From Sisyra terminalis (Eukaryota; Arthropoda; Insecta; Neuroptera; Sisyridae): 64,000 bases of DNA. The position numbers and the translations under genes were made by a program. The notes under the pieces are model-generated. The model saw nothing but the letters and a program-made list of their open reading frames with translations. It did no database searches and had not been told where the DNA came from. This document shows positions 23,590 through 35,840 of this stretch, piece by piece (the first letter of the stretch is position 1; every line of letters begins with the position of its first letter). The stretch spans positions 49,228,001 to 49,292,000 of the forward strand of contig OY292278.1 of NCBI GenBank assembly GCA_958496175.1, written 5' to 3'.

Positions 23590-25560
23590 GTTAGGTACTC
23601 TTATTTGCGTTGGTAATACAAATACGGTATCTTATGAAATTTCGGGTTACTTTATGATAACAAGGATACCTAAAAAAAATAGTTAGAAATAATTTTTTGG
23701 AACAATAATGTTCGCACATAATCGTTATATTCTTAAAAAAATATTTTGGGTGTTTAAAAAAAACATATGCACACTCATGCAACTAAATACACCCCTTCAA
23801 ATGCACAGCTATAGTAAACCCTACAAAATAATATTTTCAATGTCAAATTGTGACAAAATTTGTCCAAATTTTTGATCAAATTATTGAAAAATTAAAAAGA
23901 TTATCTTCCTCCAAAAATAAACTTCCAAAACCGGTATTATGTAAAAAAGGGATGAAACAGGATTCTACACTTCCTCTATTCAAAACTTATATTTACACCA
24001 GGAAGATAATAAAATGGGTAATGGTAATGAATTAAGATTATTAAAACGTAACAATTGTAGGGATCTAATCTTTGAAAAAATGGCAAATTATTTTTTTTTC
24101 AAAATTTTTTTGTTGCTACTGCAACAGCCTTTATATAAAAAGGAGATGGAATAGGATTTTGCGTTTTAATATCGAAAACTTCATATTTTCTCTGGCAAAA
24201 TAGAAAAAGGAGTTTTGGTAATGAGGTAATGAAATAATCTACTTAAGTTAATAATAAGTATTGCAATATAATCGCTTAGCATTATTATAAGGAATTGTAA
24301 AGAAATTTATGACTATTTGGTTTTTGGTTTTTAATGCACAATACTTTTTCATCCCCTTTTAAACAACACTGGTTTTGGCAGCAAAAAATGAAGTTAATTT
24401 TCCGGAAAATCAATTAATTAAAAAATCGATCAAATTTTGGCATTTATTAGCATTGAAGATTATTTTCTATGACTTACGTAAACTGGACTCTTTAAAGGGA
24501 TGTATTTAGTTGCATTAGAGTGCAACGATTTTATTTGAAAAAATTTTCGTCAAAAAATTGATTTCGCACAATTTGCCTTGATTTTTTTTAGGTACTTTTA
24601 TTTGTTTTGGTACAAATACAGTAACCTACGGTAATCTTATGATAAGCTACCCTTAAGATATGTTAAATAAGGGTGCCTTAATAAAATCAAAGTAAATTGA
24701 TCGAATTCATTTATCTGAAAACGACAATTGTTCGAATAAAATCGTTTTATTTTGGTCATATTTATATACAATGTTTTCAGTGTTTCAAAACTAAGTGCAC
24801 ACTAATGCAATTAATTGCATCCCTTCAATTAAAGGCACAACTATCATGAGTTCTACAAAACAAAATCTTCAATACCAAATTGTGACAAATTTTTTCCGTA
24901 TTTTCGATCAAATCTTTGTAAAACTAATCAGCTTCTCTTCTTTGAAAAATTTAATTTATTTTTTACATCTACAATAAGCATTGTGTATAAGGGGATAAAA
25001 GAGGATTCTGCATAATTTTACTACCCAAAACTGCAACTTATCACTGAAGTAGGATTTACAAAATTTGTTTTTATGCAAAATCACATCAATTAGTGATCAA
25101 ATCTTAGGAACAATTACAAACTTATTTTTTTTGGCAAAAAAATTTCGTCGTCACTGTAACAGACATTATGTCAAAAGGGGTGGAAAAAGATTATGAAATT
25201 TGCGGTTAAGAACCATATACTTTTTTTTAAGGCAATAGATTTTCGAATAAAAAAAAAGTCTATGGTGTTATAACTATGGTGTTTATAGCTATGATTTTTA
25301 TAACCAATAATTGTGACGAAATTATGAATTATTCTAGGCAAAAATTGCTAAAAAATTATTTAGTTATTTTTATTTTATTGCCTTAAACTCCTTTTTTAAA
25401 GTTAATTAACATTTTTAATAATATTTACTGCTCAATGATAAGAAACTGTTGTTTGCGTACTAACAAAAGGTTTCTGGGAATTCATTATTGATTAAAAATT
25501 AATAAGGAAAAAAAATTTATAAGTCAATATAAATTTTTCCCTTGGCAAAATAACACAGTA
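23590..25560. repeat. ~1-kb tandem duplication
   Basis: Text starting TAGGTACTCTTAT at 23592 returns as TAGGTACTTTTAT at 24590. Order is kept in later landmarks: CACACTCATGCAACTAAATAC versus CACACTAATGCAATTAATTGC, and AAATTGTGACAAA in both. The copies are well diverged and have large indels. No gene is visible. Confidence 0.75.
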
Positions 25561-27013
25561 CAAATTCACAGAAATTGGCACAAAAATTTATTAGAAGATA
25601 ACGCTTATTTCACCCTTCTTTATACCACAAATTATAATTTTTGTGCTCTTATGGAATATATTGCACTAAAATTGATCTAGGAAATAATTAAAGGAAAATT
25701 ATAAAAATCAAAATGAAAAAGATTCATGGGGTTTTACCGATGGGAAATTATATCATTTGTAAGGGTTGGAAATTATAATATTTCTTCTAATAACTTTTAC
25801 AAAATCATTTGAAGTTATTCCCAAAATTTTCACATTAGACACGGCTAGTTACAATTACCATCATCCAAAGTATAATTTTTCCAATTTTTTTTTTTTGGTT
25901 CATTCTAAAACACCAAATTACAACTAAACACTGCACGGCCAATTAGAATAATTTGGTAATCCAAAAGAGATAGAAATCTCCCAATAACAACTTCAAACAT
26001 CAGAAAAGTACAGTAAAATATCGGAATTGTTTGGCGTGGAATGGTGTTGGGGGTGAGGTGGGAGGAGACGGCGGGCACATTTTGGCTCTCGGTGCAAATT
26101 TCATGGGAACCAAAAAATCGAGCAAACATTAGATTACCTTCTTTTTTTGTCGAATAAACAAGAATAATTTGAAAATTATTCGCGGGAAAAATAACGATAA
26201 GTTAATTTTTTCTTTTATTCCCCAAAAAAAAAATTTCATTCATCGCATTTCGGTGTTTTTTTTTTTTCATTTGCGTTTTTGCTCGGAAATAATTATCATG
26301 ACATCTTAACGAGGCGTTGCAAATTTTTTGAATGAGAAAGATTTGCCAAAAAAAAAAAAATTGGCCATAATTGAACGATAATTAGCCCTTTTTTTACCGA
26401 GCGAAATAAAAAAAAAGTTTAGAAATTTACACACCGTTTTTTTTGTTGTAGAAATGCCGGAAAATTTATGCATAGTAATGACAATTTCATCCCCTTTCCA
26501 CCGTGTGATCCCCCAATTGAATTTCATCTATAACTATTTACATACACCTAACTTTAAATAGAAAAGTCAACAGGTTGTCGTATTCACCCCGAAACGGATA
26601 TAAACATCCATACACATAAGCCATAAAGAGAGAAAATATTCATGCAAAAGAGAAGTCATTTCGATTATAATCGACAAAATAACCTTAATAAACGAACAAA
26701 GATAGAAAAGCTCGATTCGAACCAATTCAACGCGAATAAAAAACCGGAACATGGGAAAAACGCGAAAAATTCCGAATTTTCCATCGCGCTCCAACCATTT
26801 ATTATAAATTACAAACATCGCACCACACGTTTCGATCGTCTCGGTTCCAGAGGGGGCGTTAAGGTATGTCAAGAATTGGAAATCGAGAGGGACACAAATT
26901 CAAATATACATACATATATGTGCAAATATCATATGCGAAATTCCTGCATAGAAAATGGAAAAACATCCCTTTCCACAGCTGAAAATTCTCACATTCCCAC
27001 ATCTCATATAAAC

Positions 27014-27046
<33 letters not shown>

Positions 27047-27479
27047 CGTCATAGAATGAGCATTCGCGTAATCATCCCTCAAACCTTTTACGTCTGGCAT
27101 TCCCAAAACCACCCTCGTGGCTCTCATAGCCAATTCACCCCATTACATACACGAGAAGTTGGAAAAAAGCTTTTTATTGAACGAATTAGCATAAGAATAT
27201 ATTGTCATATATGAATGTGTTTGTATTATAAATAAAAATAGAAAATATTTTCTTCCAAATCTTCAATGATTATTTGTTGGCATAAATTCGGCCCAATTTA
27301 AGTTTGTTTTGTATTTTTTTTCCAAACGATTTTTTGCCTAAAAAATTTTGATAAAATCAAAAACAAAAAAAAATCTTTGATTAGAAATTCAGTGAAAAAA
27401 AAAACGTTCTTTGACTGTCCAGATTTTATTATGAAGTTACGATTTCTAGAGTCAAAGTTTGACCAAATCAGACCACTTT
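25561..27479. other. Unique sequence with an (ATT)n microsatellite, no gene recognised
   Basis: An ATT trinucleotide run lies at 27013-27040 and explains the poly-Tyr and poly-Ile tracts in overlapping frames. A 190-codon frame at 26642-27214 crosses this run, has no domain and is probably spurious. Confidence 0.5.
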
Positions 27480-29540
27480 TTTAATATTTGAGTGATTTAA
27501 AGTTTAAATTTGAACGTTTCTTTGTCTAAGTTAAAATCAAAATAATTTCTTCTGCCAAAATTTTTTCCATAGAATCTAATGTAAGTCAACCCTTAGTAAT
27601 AAACGCTTAACGTTAACAAAAAATCTGTGGAACATAAAAATTTATAATGGTTTAGGCTAAAACTTTGGAGTTACTTTTGGAAAAAGGCTTCTCCAAATCC
27701 AGAAAATTGAAAATAAATCAAAAGTATCAAATTTTGGCGACCTTTAATCAATGCTAATTTTTAAGTTTGCTTGACTCCAATTTATTTAAGTATTTTACAC
27801 ACATCACACACAAAGTATCTAGCTAAAAGAACTGTAAAGTATATACCTACTATAATACAAATAAAGGCATTTGGGGTACAAGTTAAATGTTAACGTTTCT
27901 TTGTCTTAGTAAAAATTCAAAAAAAATTCTTCCGTCGAAAATGTTTCCATAAAATAGATAATTCATCTTCAAACTGGTCTAAATCAACCATTAGTAATCA
28001 ACGCAAAACGTTATCCAAAGATCTATGGAACAAAAAAGTTTAAGTACCTATAGTTTAGGCAAAGATTTTGAAGCTACTTTTGGTAGAAAACTAGTGGAAA
28101 AGGGCTTCCCCTTATCCAGAATATCCAAAAAAAATCAAAAGTATCAAATTTTGGCGACCTTTAATTAATGCAATTTCTTAAGTTTATTTGACTCCAACTT
28201 ATTTAAGTATTTTACACACATCACACACAAAGTGTGTAACTAAAAATACTCTAAACTACATACCTACTTTAATACAAAAGGCCTTTGGGGTACAAGTTAA
28301 ACGTTAACATTTCTTTGTTTTAGTTAAAATCAAAAAAAAAAAATCTTCCGTCAAAAATTTGCCATAATATAGATAATTCATTTCCAAACTGATCTAAATC
28401 AACCCTTAGTAATCAATACTAAAAGTTAACAAAAGATCTGTGGAACAAAAAAGTGTAAGTACCTATAGTTTAGGCAAAGACTTTGGAGCTACTTTTAGTA
28501 GAAAAATGCTGGAAAAGGGCTTCCCCTTATCCAGAATAGCCAAAATAAATCAAAAGTATTAAATTTCGGCGGCCTTTAATTAATGCAAATTTTTAAGTTT
28601 ACTTGACTCCCATTTATTTAAGTGTTTACACACATCGCACACAAAGTATGTAACTAAAAATACTATAAACTACATACCTACTTTAATACAAATAAAGGCC
28701 TTTTGGGTACAAGTTAAACGTTAACATTTCTTTGTTTAAGTTAAAATTCAAAATAATTCTTCCGTCAAAAATTTGCCATAAAATAGATAATTCATCTTCA
28801 AACTGATCTAAGTCAACCCTTAGTAATCAATGCTAAACGTTAACAAAAGATCTGTGAAACAAACAAGTTTAAGTACCTATAGTTTAGACTAAGACTTTGG
28901 AGTAACTTTTAATGCGAAATTGCTGGAAAAGAGCTTCCCCTTGAATTAATGCAAATTTTTAAGTTAACTTGACTTTAATTATTATAAATATTATAACGTT
29001 ACGTCTTAAAACTATATTGAGATGGCGTTTATTTGTTCTTTTAATTTCTTTTGGAAATTAATAATCACTTTCACATTTAACAATCACTTTTTTATAACAC
29101 TTGTATACACTTTATTGCACAATCACACTTGTCAAAACAATCAAAAGACAATAATCACTTTTAATTCAAACCACACTAAAAATAGCTTTGTTGTAACGGA
29201 AATTCACAACTGAATTTCTATACAGAACTGTCCCTGGGCTTGAGCTGAGCGCCTTATATACCCGCAACCCAACATTCTAGAATATACTCCAATATTCGCC
29301 AACGTTCCACCACCTACTAGATGTTTCCAGAACATTCTATATGTACATTTGCATTGGTGGGAGAGAGATAGAAGTCATTCAGCCAATCGCGTGCCGGCAT
29401 GGCACAAAGAGAGAGACAGACTTTGTCCCTTTTTGTTACAATATATTTAAGTATTTTACACACATCACACACAAAGTGTGTAACTAAAAATACTATAAAC
29501 TACTTTATCACAAACAAAGGCCTTTGGAGTACAAGAATCG
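27480..29540. repeat. Tandem array, ~415-bp unit, about four to five copies
   Basis: GGCGACCTTTAAT occurs at 27736, 28153 and (as GGCGGCC) 28568; ACAAGTTAAAYGTTAACRTTTC occurs near 27880, 28291 and 28709. The step is 411-419 bp. Every unit contains TTACACACATC(A/G)CACACAAAGT. The last unit is split by the solo LTR at 28992-29440 and resumes after it. No gene. Confidence 0.9.
28992..29440 (-). mobile_element. Solo LTR, gypsy-type retrotransposon
   Basis: A 449-bp insertion that interrupts a tandem repeat unit, so its borders are clear by comparison with the intact units. On the minus strand it begins TGTAACAAAAAGGGAC, has a TATA box (GGTATATAAGGCGC) about 185 bases in, a CAATAAAG polyadenylation signal near 29111-29118, and ends near GACGTAACGTTATA. 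A 4-bp ATAT repeat flanks it (28988-28991, 29441-29444), as usual for gypsy-type integration. No internal coding region remains, so it arose by recombination between two LTRs. The 3' border does not end in the usual CA, so the boundary could be off by a few bases. Confidence 0.75.
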
Positions 29541-30272
29541 TGAATTCATCCCCGGAAAATATTTAAATGAACCTTCAAGGATTTGTAGGAAATAATAGAG
29601 CAATAAGGTCCTGAAAGTTTCAGATCCGTAATTGGAAATTATTAAAGTAAAATAATTGTAGAAATTAGAATTAGAAGAAAATTTATTAGTAAATTATTAT
29701 TAATTTTAATTTATTTATTAATTATTATTTGTTACTATGAATGTGAGTATTTAACACTAAATCATTTGAAACCTTTGGAAAAAATCAAAATCCAAAATCA
29801 AAATATGTGAAAATCAGGAATTTTTTTTTTCTCAGGAAAACGAGATTTGATTGATCTTAATTTTGGATATGTTTTGGAGGCTGATGGAAGCTTTTTGGGA
29901 AAAAAGAGTTATATCAATTGAAAAGATTCTTTAAAAAACATTGTTTTCTTTTAAATGTTAACCATGATACAATTTTGGCACAAGTATGCAAAAAATTTTT
30001 TTTTTTTTTTTTTTGAAATCTTGATCCATTTTTCCGTAAAGATATATGAGTCTTTTTAATCTAAAAAAGGTACAATACAATAGAAAAAAATTAAATTTAC
30101 TCTGTACGCATTTTTTGACGTTATAAGGTGGAATTTAAATTTTTATTGGTCGTTAAGAAACTATAAATTTATTATAACTAATTCCAAATTCTTGACAACA
30201 ATTATTTCTTTGGTTAAAATAAGTGTAAAATTTTGAAAACATCAATTATCACTTACAAAAATATTGTTATAA
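29541..30272. other. Unique AT-rich sequence, no gene recognised
   Basis: Homopolymer runs only. Confidence 0.5.
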
Positions 30273-30274
30273 TA

Positions 30275-30799
30275 GAATGTCCCATAAGTCTCTTCCCTTT
30301 TTCTTATATGAAATGAATGTACAATACTATTGCTTGTTTCATATATTTTTAATTTTGTTATATAAAAACTCTTTTGCTCTATTACCTTCCTCCATCTCTC
30401 AAAAGGCTTCCTGATTGTTTCTTAAGAAAATTTTTAGGTTTTGGACAAGAAATAATTCTAAAAGTTTGATTTTCCTTTCATATGTCGCATTAGTGATAGT
30501 AGAAAAGCTCGTATAGATTGATTGGGATGTCTTACTGCATTCTGCATACTCTCCATATCTTGTTCCATATGATTATTTCTTTTTTTCTATTCTTAAATTT
30601 TTTTTTAACAATAAACTTTTAAAATTTGTAAAGTTTTTTTAAGCGAGATTAAATCGCACTTCCAAAACTATATTTTGTCCAAATACAGCAATTTTGAAAA
30701 TAAAGCACATTGAGACTTTCTAAGAGATGGAAGAAGGTAATAGAACAAAAGGGCTCTTATAATATCTTAAACAAAGAAGAAACTTTTGGGACAGCCCAA
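30275..30799. mobile_element. Mariner/Tc1-like remnant
   Basis: Left end GAATGTCCCATAAGTCTCTTC and right end (reverse complement) TTGGGCTGTCCCAAAAGTTTC are similar, and both are flanked by TA (30273-30274, 30800-30801). Inner parts of the ends also match: CTCTATTACCTTCCTCCATCTC at left and its reverse complement near 30718-30750. The TGTCCCAWAAGT core is common in mariner termini. There is no intact transposase frame in the roughly 300 bases between. Confidence 0.65.
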
Positions 30800-30801
30800 T
30801 A

Positions 30802-33239
30802 AAATAAATAAAAAAACGTTTTTTCATAAATCAATAATACAAATATAAACAGATATTATAGGATATATCTTTTAAGAACAGTTCAGAATCACATTTTAAC
30901 AGTCTTTGTCCCTATTTTCTTCAATCACTGTCAAATAATTACTATCAAATAATTTGCTCAATTTTTCAGCAGGCTGCAGAATTTGAATCAAAAAGCTTTC
31001 ATATGACAAATAATGAATAATCGTAGTAACGTGAAAACGAATTCTGATTATTCTAAGACCATTTGCCTATTCATCGTATTTTCATCTTTATGTTTATTGT
31101 TTACTTTTGTAAATTATATTACAACAATAAATATTTTAAAAACCCAATAAACATTGTTTTAATTGGTAGGAAGCAGTGAAAAAAATTTGTAGATCTTTTT
31201 CCGTCATTTCAGGAAAATCTTCTTAAGCTTCCAATGAAGTAGTTTGAAATCTCAATTTTTCGTGTTACCAATTATTTTGTAGTACTTTGAGGTAAAAATA
31301 AGACATTTATTGTATTTATTATATAAAAATAAGTAAATTTGAAAAAAAAATCCCATTCTAGGAAGCATTTTGTTTGATTAAGGTATCAAATTTTTGATCG
31401 AAAAAATTATATTTTTGTTGTATTATTCCATCACTTATCTTTATTGTCCAAAAAATTTTTGTAACATATTTTGAAACATTAAATTTTGCTATTGTTAGTT
31501 GGCATTAGCAAAAGAATAATTGTTGTCAATAAAAATAAGAAATAAGTATTTTAGATAAATTCAAAGTAGGTATGTAAATTATGCAATTATGCAACAAACA
31601 ATTGAACTGCAACTTAAAACATAAATAAAGTCAATATTTGGGAACAGAATGGTGTAATTTTATTTTTTCTTTAGTGGCTGCAATTTTGCTGTAAATTTAA
31701 AAGTTAATATTCTTACAGAATAATTGAGCCTAACATCTTTCATGGATAAAATTGAAATTCAAAAAAAAAACCTTTTTTTAAGGATCTTATCAATCGATAT
31801 AATTGATATTTTTTACCCCAAAAGCCTTCAAAATATTTTCAAAATTTCACTGAAACAATTTTCGCCTTCCTTTATTTACATGAATTATAAATATTTTGCT
31901 TTTTCTAAAATCGTTTAAATATCTTTCGGAAGTAAATTTATTATTCTTATACCTCAAATCCTTTAAATATATTTTTATGGATTAAATGAAAAAATCAAGT
32001 TAATGCTTAGTCATTTTACCCTATTAACGATAAATCCTTCGTGAAAATTATACCAAAAAAAAAAAATCGCATTAAAAACGATACAAAAACTTCCAAAAAT
32101 ATAATTTTATGTTTTAAACAAGTTTCCCATTTATTTCTGAACGATTTTTGGCTTAACTGTATCTAATTTTAGATCAAACGAATCAAATTAATTCCCCAAA
32201 TCTCACAATTCAATTTAAAATAGATCGCTATTTTCATTCCCTCCGCCCCCCCCCCTCCCCGTACATCTTTTAAGATTAACTGTTAAAAGTTTAATTATTG
32301 AAAGACCAACATTAAATCAAACCGTTAGTGGATTAATTAAAACGTTTTTGCGTTTCATTCATTGAAGAGAAGAAAAAAAAATTGGAAATTCACATGGAAA
32401 TTTTTCGAAGTATGCGTCAATGAAGTGACGTAGGTGTAGAGTGTAAAACAAAACACTGTGTTTGTTTCGTAGCCAACTTGGAGATAAAATCGAAACCAAG
32501 TGCCTTGAATCGGACGACAAGTATGATTTGTTGGCACAAAAGATGAAAGAGTTGAAAAGATTTTTGTAAGAAAACGCTTCGGAGGGTTGACACGAATTGA
32601 TTGGGGGGCGAAAAAGAAATGTTTTTTTTTTCTTTTTTTTTCACTTTTAAATTATATGAACAGCACTGTACAGATTGGGACCACGTTAAATGGGGAGACA
32701 CTCGGTCAGTTGTGCAGCGCTTTCGAACATAAAAGCTTTACAGTGACGATTCGAGATGGGCGGCAATTGTCGGCACAATTTGCAATCGTACACCTGGGCC
32801 GTTTTTTCTGGAGCTCTCGATCAGATTTATGCTCTTGTTCGGGTTTCGGGATCTTTGTATGGCGTTCGAAACCGGAAAGCGGGAGTTAAGGGATGATTCA
32901 TGCGAAGCTTTTTTCCTCTCGATCGTTCAAAATGAGCTTTCGCGGCTCGTTGATTGAGACGAAGTTGGTGTTGTGTTTTAGTCGCGGATTTGGCAACTTT
33001 TCTTGGATGAAATTTATTTTTGTGTCTTAGATGATGCTGATACAATGGAAAGATCCGCCCATGTCTGTATTTTATAGGAGTGGCTTATATGTGATGCGGC
33101 GGCGGATGCTGTGGCTCTTTGTGACCCACAAGTCTCTTCTAATAATCTCTAAGAAATTTTATAGTAGTAACTGGGTTTCAAAGATTTCAAAGACATTATT
33201 ATCCAAACACTAATTATTTAGGGTGAATAATTTAAATAA
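30802..33239. other. Mostly unique sequence, no gene recognised
   Basis: 32580-33060 is less AT-rich and has a 100-codon plus-strand frame and a 72-codon minus-strand frame that overlap. Neither has a motif, so no gene is called. Confidence 0.45.
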
Positions 33240-35340
33240 AACCGTACAATTTACAAATTGAACTTTGATCTAAAATATCTTAAGAAAAACGAAATTTATT
33301 GAAGTCGAAAAATTGTTATTATAAAATTTACTAAATTTATCAAAAATTTATTATTTAATGAAATTATTGTTGCATTTATTAAGAAAATGTTTTACTGTCG
33401 ATTACCACATTGGTTTGTGTAGAAAAAGCTCCATCAATTCATAACTCATTTGACTTCAATAAATTTCCGTTTTCTTAAGCTATTTGAGATTTTACTTCAA
33501 ATTCCTATTACAACAAAATCCATTTATTAATAAACCATTCATTTTTGTTATATATTCTTCCTTTTCCAATGAGTTTTCTTCTACTATTTTTTTCACTTTT
33601 TACTGTTTCAAAGGTTTCAACCTTGATTTTTTACATAAAATAAGGGGTTGTACTGTAATCGAAAAATATTTATTATAAAATTTACTAAATTTATTTTAAA
33701 ATACAATTATAAATTGCATTTATTGTGCAATTTAAGTAAATGTTTTACTGCAGATTAACACATTGACTTGCGTAAAAAAAGCTCTATCAATTCGTCACTT
33801 AATCAACTTAAATATATTTTGTATTTAATTTGTATTTAGGTGAAAAATTCAAACAACCAAGGTTTGGTTTGGTTGGTAAATGGTAAGTTGCATTTATTAT
33901 GCAATTTAAGCAACTGTTTTGCTTTTGATTAACATATTGTTTTGCGTAAAAAAAGCTCTATCAATTCATCACTTATTTGACTTCAATAAATTTCCTTTTT
34001 CTTCAATTATTTAAGAATCGATTTTAAATTCCTATTACAACAAAGTCCAACTATTAATAAGTCATTCATTTTGTTAAATTCTCTTCCTTTTCCAATAAGT
34101 TTCATTCTACTATTTTTTTTTTCACTTTTACCATTTTCAAAAGTTTCTACCCTAATTTATAGATAAAAACAAGGGTTGTACTGTAATTAAAAAATATTTA
34201 TTATAAAATTTACTAAGCTTATAATAAATTTATTATTAAATAAAATTATAAGTTACATTTATTGTGCAATTTAAGTAATTGTTTTACTGTCGATTAATAC
34301 ATTGGTTTGCGAAAAAAAAAAAGCTCTATCAATTCATCACTTATTTGAATTCAATAAATTTCCTTTTTCTTAATTTGATTAAGATTTAAGTTCAAATTCC
34401 CATTACTACATAACGGACGATTTTTTGGTCAGGAGGTAGAAGAGTGTGGGTTTTTAAGGGCAAAAACGGTTTAGATAATAGAATGATCTTTAAATTTTGT
34501 ATTTTTATGAAAAATTCAAATAACCAAGTTTTGGTTTGGTTAGTAAATGATAAATTGCATTTATTGTACAATTTAGGTAACTGTTTTACTGTCGATAACC
34601 ATATTGTTTTGTGTAGAAGAAGCTCTATCAATTCGCCACTTATTCGACTCTTATAAATTTTCTTTTTATTGAATTATTTAAGATTCAAGTTCAAATTCCT
34701 ATTACAACAAAATCCCACTATTAATAAACCATTAATTTTTGTTATTCACTCTTTCTTTTCCAATGAGTTTCATTCTACTATTTTTTTTTTCACTTTTTAC
34801 CATTTTCAAAGGTTTCTGCCCTGATTTATTGATAAAAACAGGAGTTGTACTGTAATTGAAAAATATTTTTTAAAAAAATTACTAAATTTATTAAAAATTT
34901 ATTATTAATTAAAACTATATGATTGCATTTATTGTGCAATTTAAGTAAATGTTTTACTGCCGATTAACACATTGGTTTGCGTATAAAAAGCTCTAACAAT
35001 TCGTCACTTATTTGACTTCAATAAATTTCATTTTTCTTAAGTTAATTAAGATTTCAGTTCAAGTTCCTATTACTACATAACGGACGATTTGTGGTCGGGA
35101 AATAGAAGGGTGCGGGTTTTTAAGGGTAAAAATGGTTTGGATAATGGAAGGATCTTCAAATTTAGTATTTTTATGAAAAATTCAAATAACCAAGGATTGA
35201 ATTGGTTGGTAAATGGTAAGATGCATTTATTGTGCAATTTACGTCACTGTTTTACTACCAATTACCATATTGTTTTGCGTAGAAAAAGCTCTATCAATTC
35301 GTCACTTATTCTACTTAAATTTTAAGATTTAAATTCTAAT
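33240..35340. repeat. Higher-order tandem repeat, alternating ~368- and ~299-bp units
   Basis: The landmark AGCTCYAWCAATTC occurs at 33427, 33780, 33954, 34322, 34621, 34989 and 35287, giving steps of 353, 174, 368, 299, 368 and 298. The two unit types differ: the 298/299-bp unit carries ACGGACGATTTKTGGTC and TTTTTAAGGG, the 368-bp unit carries TTACTAAATTTAT and TTTCACTTTT blocks. Together they make a ~667-bp dimeric repeat. The 174-bp step is a shortened unit. No gene. Confidence 0.9.
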
Positions 35341-35559
35341 TCCTGTTCCTACAAAATTCTACAATTATTGTTTTTTTTTTGGTTAGAAAAATTATCGACC
35401 CTCGTCTACTAACCGGTTTTAAATTGTCCAAATGAGCAACAGTGATGTGTTTATTTTTCGCGAATAATTCTATCGAATTTTCTCCACAGCATCCACGTGT
35501 TTGTTAATTTGATTTTTCTCAATGTCATTTTCTGAATTCACGATTCACGTTTTTCCTCA

Positions 35560-35840
35560 TTTTCTTGTCTTTCCGTTTTGTGCCCCTGTACGTAACGCTC
35601 CGCTCTACTCCCCCCTCCCCCCGAAAGCTCGTGTTCATTCTCTCTTCGACGTACGTAAGTGAAAAACAGGGTTGGTGGTGGGATGGCAGCGGCGCGGGCG
35701 ACGACGGACGGTGGTACGCGTCTCCGCGACTGTCGACTGTTTGAAAGCTCAGCGTTCCGACTTCCGGCCGCGCGTAAGGGCGCTAACAATGGCCGGCCGA
35801 CTACAATAGCAATCTGGAACGGGAATCTCTCATCCTGCAC
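35560..35840. promoter_or_regulatory. CpG-rich block, possible promoter or first exon
   Basis: Much richer in G, C and CpG than anything nearby. On the plus strand a strong 5' splice site, CGTAC|GTAAGTG, lies at 35651-35658, so a non-coding first exon ending near 35653 is possible. Overlapping frames on both strands (35538-35840 minus, 35659-35880 plus) are Arg/Ala-rich by composition and are not supported. No TATA box or downstream exon can be tied to it in this window. Confidence 0.35.

Noticed and set aside
26642..27214. 190-codon plus-strand open frame
   Set aside because: Runs through an ATT microsatellite (poly-Tyr), has no domain, and composition follows the AT-rich DNA.
32587..33045. 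100-codon plus-strand frame and 72-codon minus-strand frame in a less AT-rich block
   Set aside because: Part of the plus frame (around NGETLGQLCSAFEHKSF) looks protein-like, but there is no family match, splice context or repeat of the frame elsewhere. Kept only as a note.
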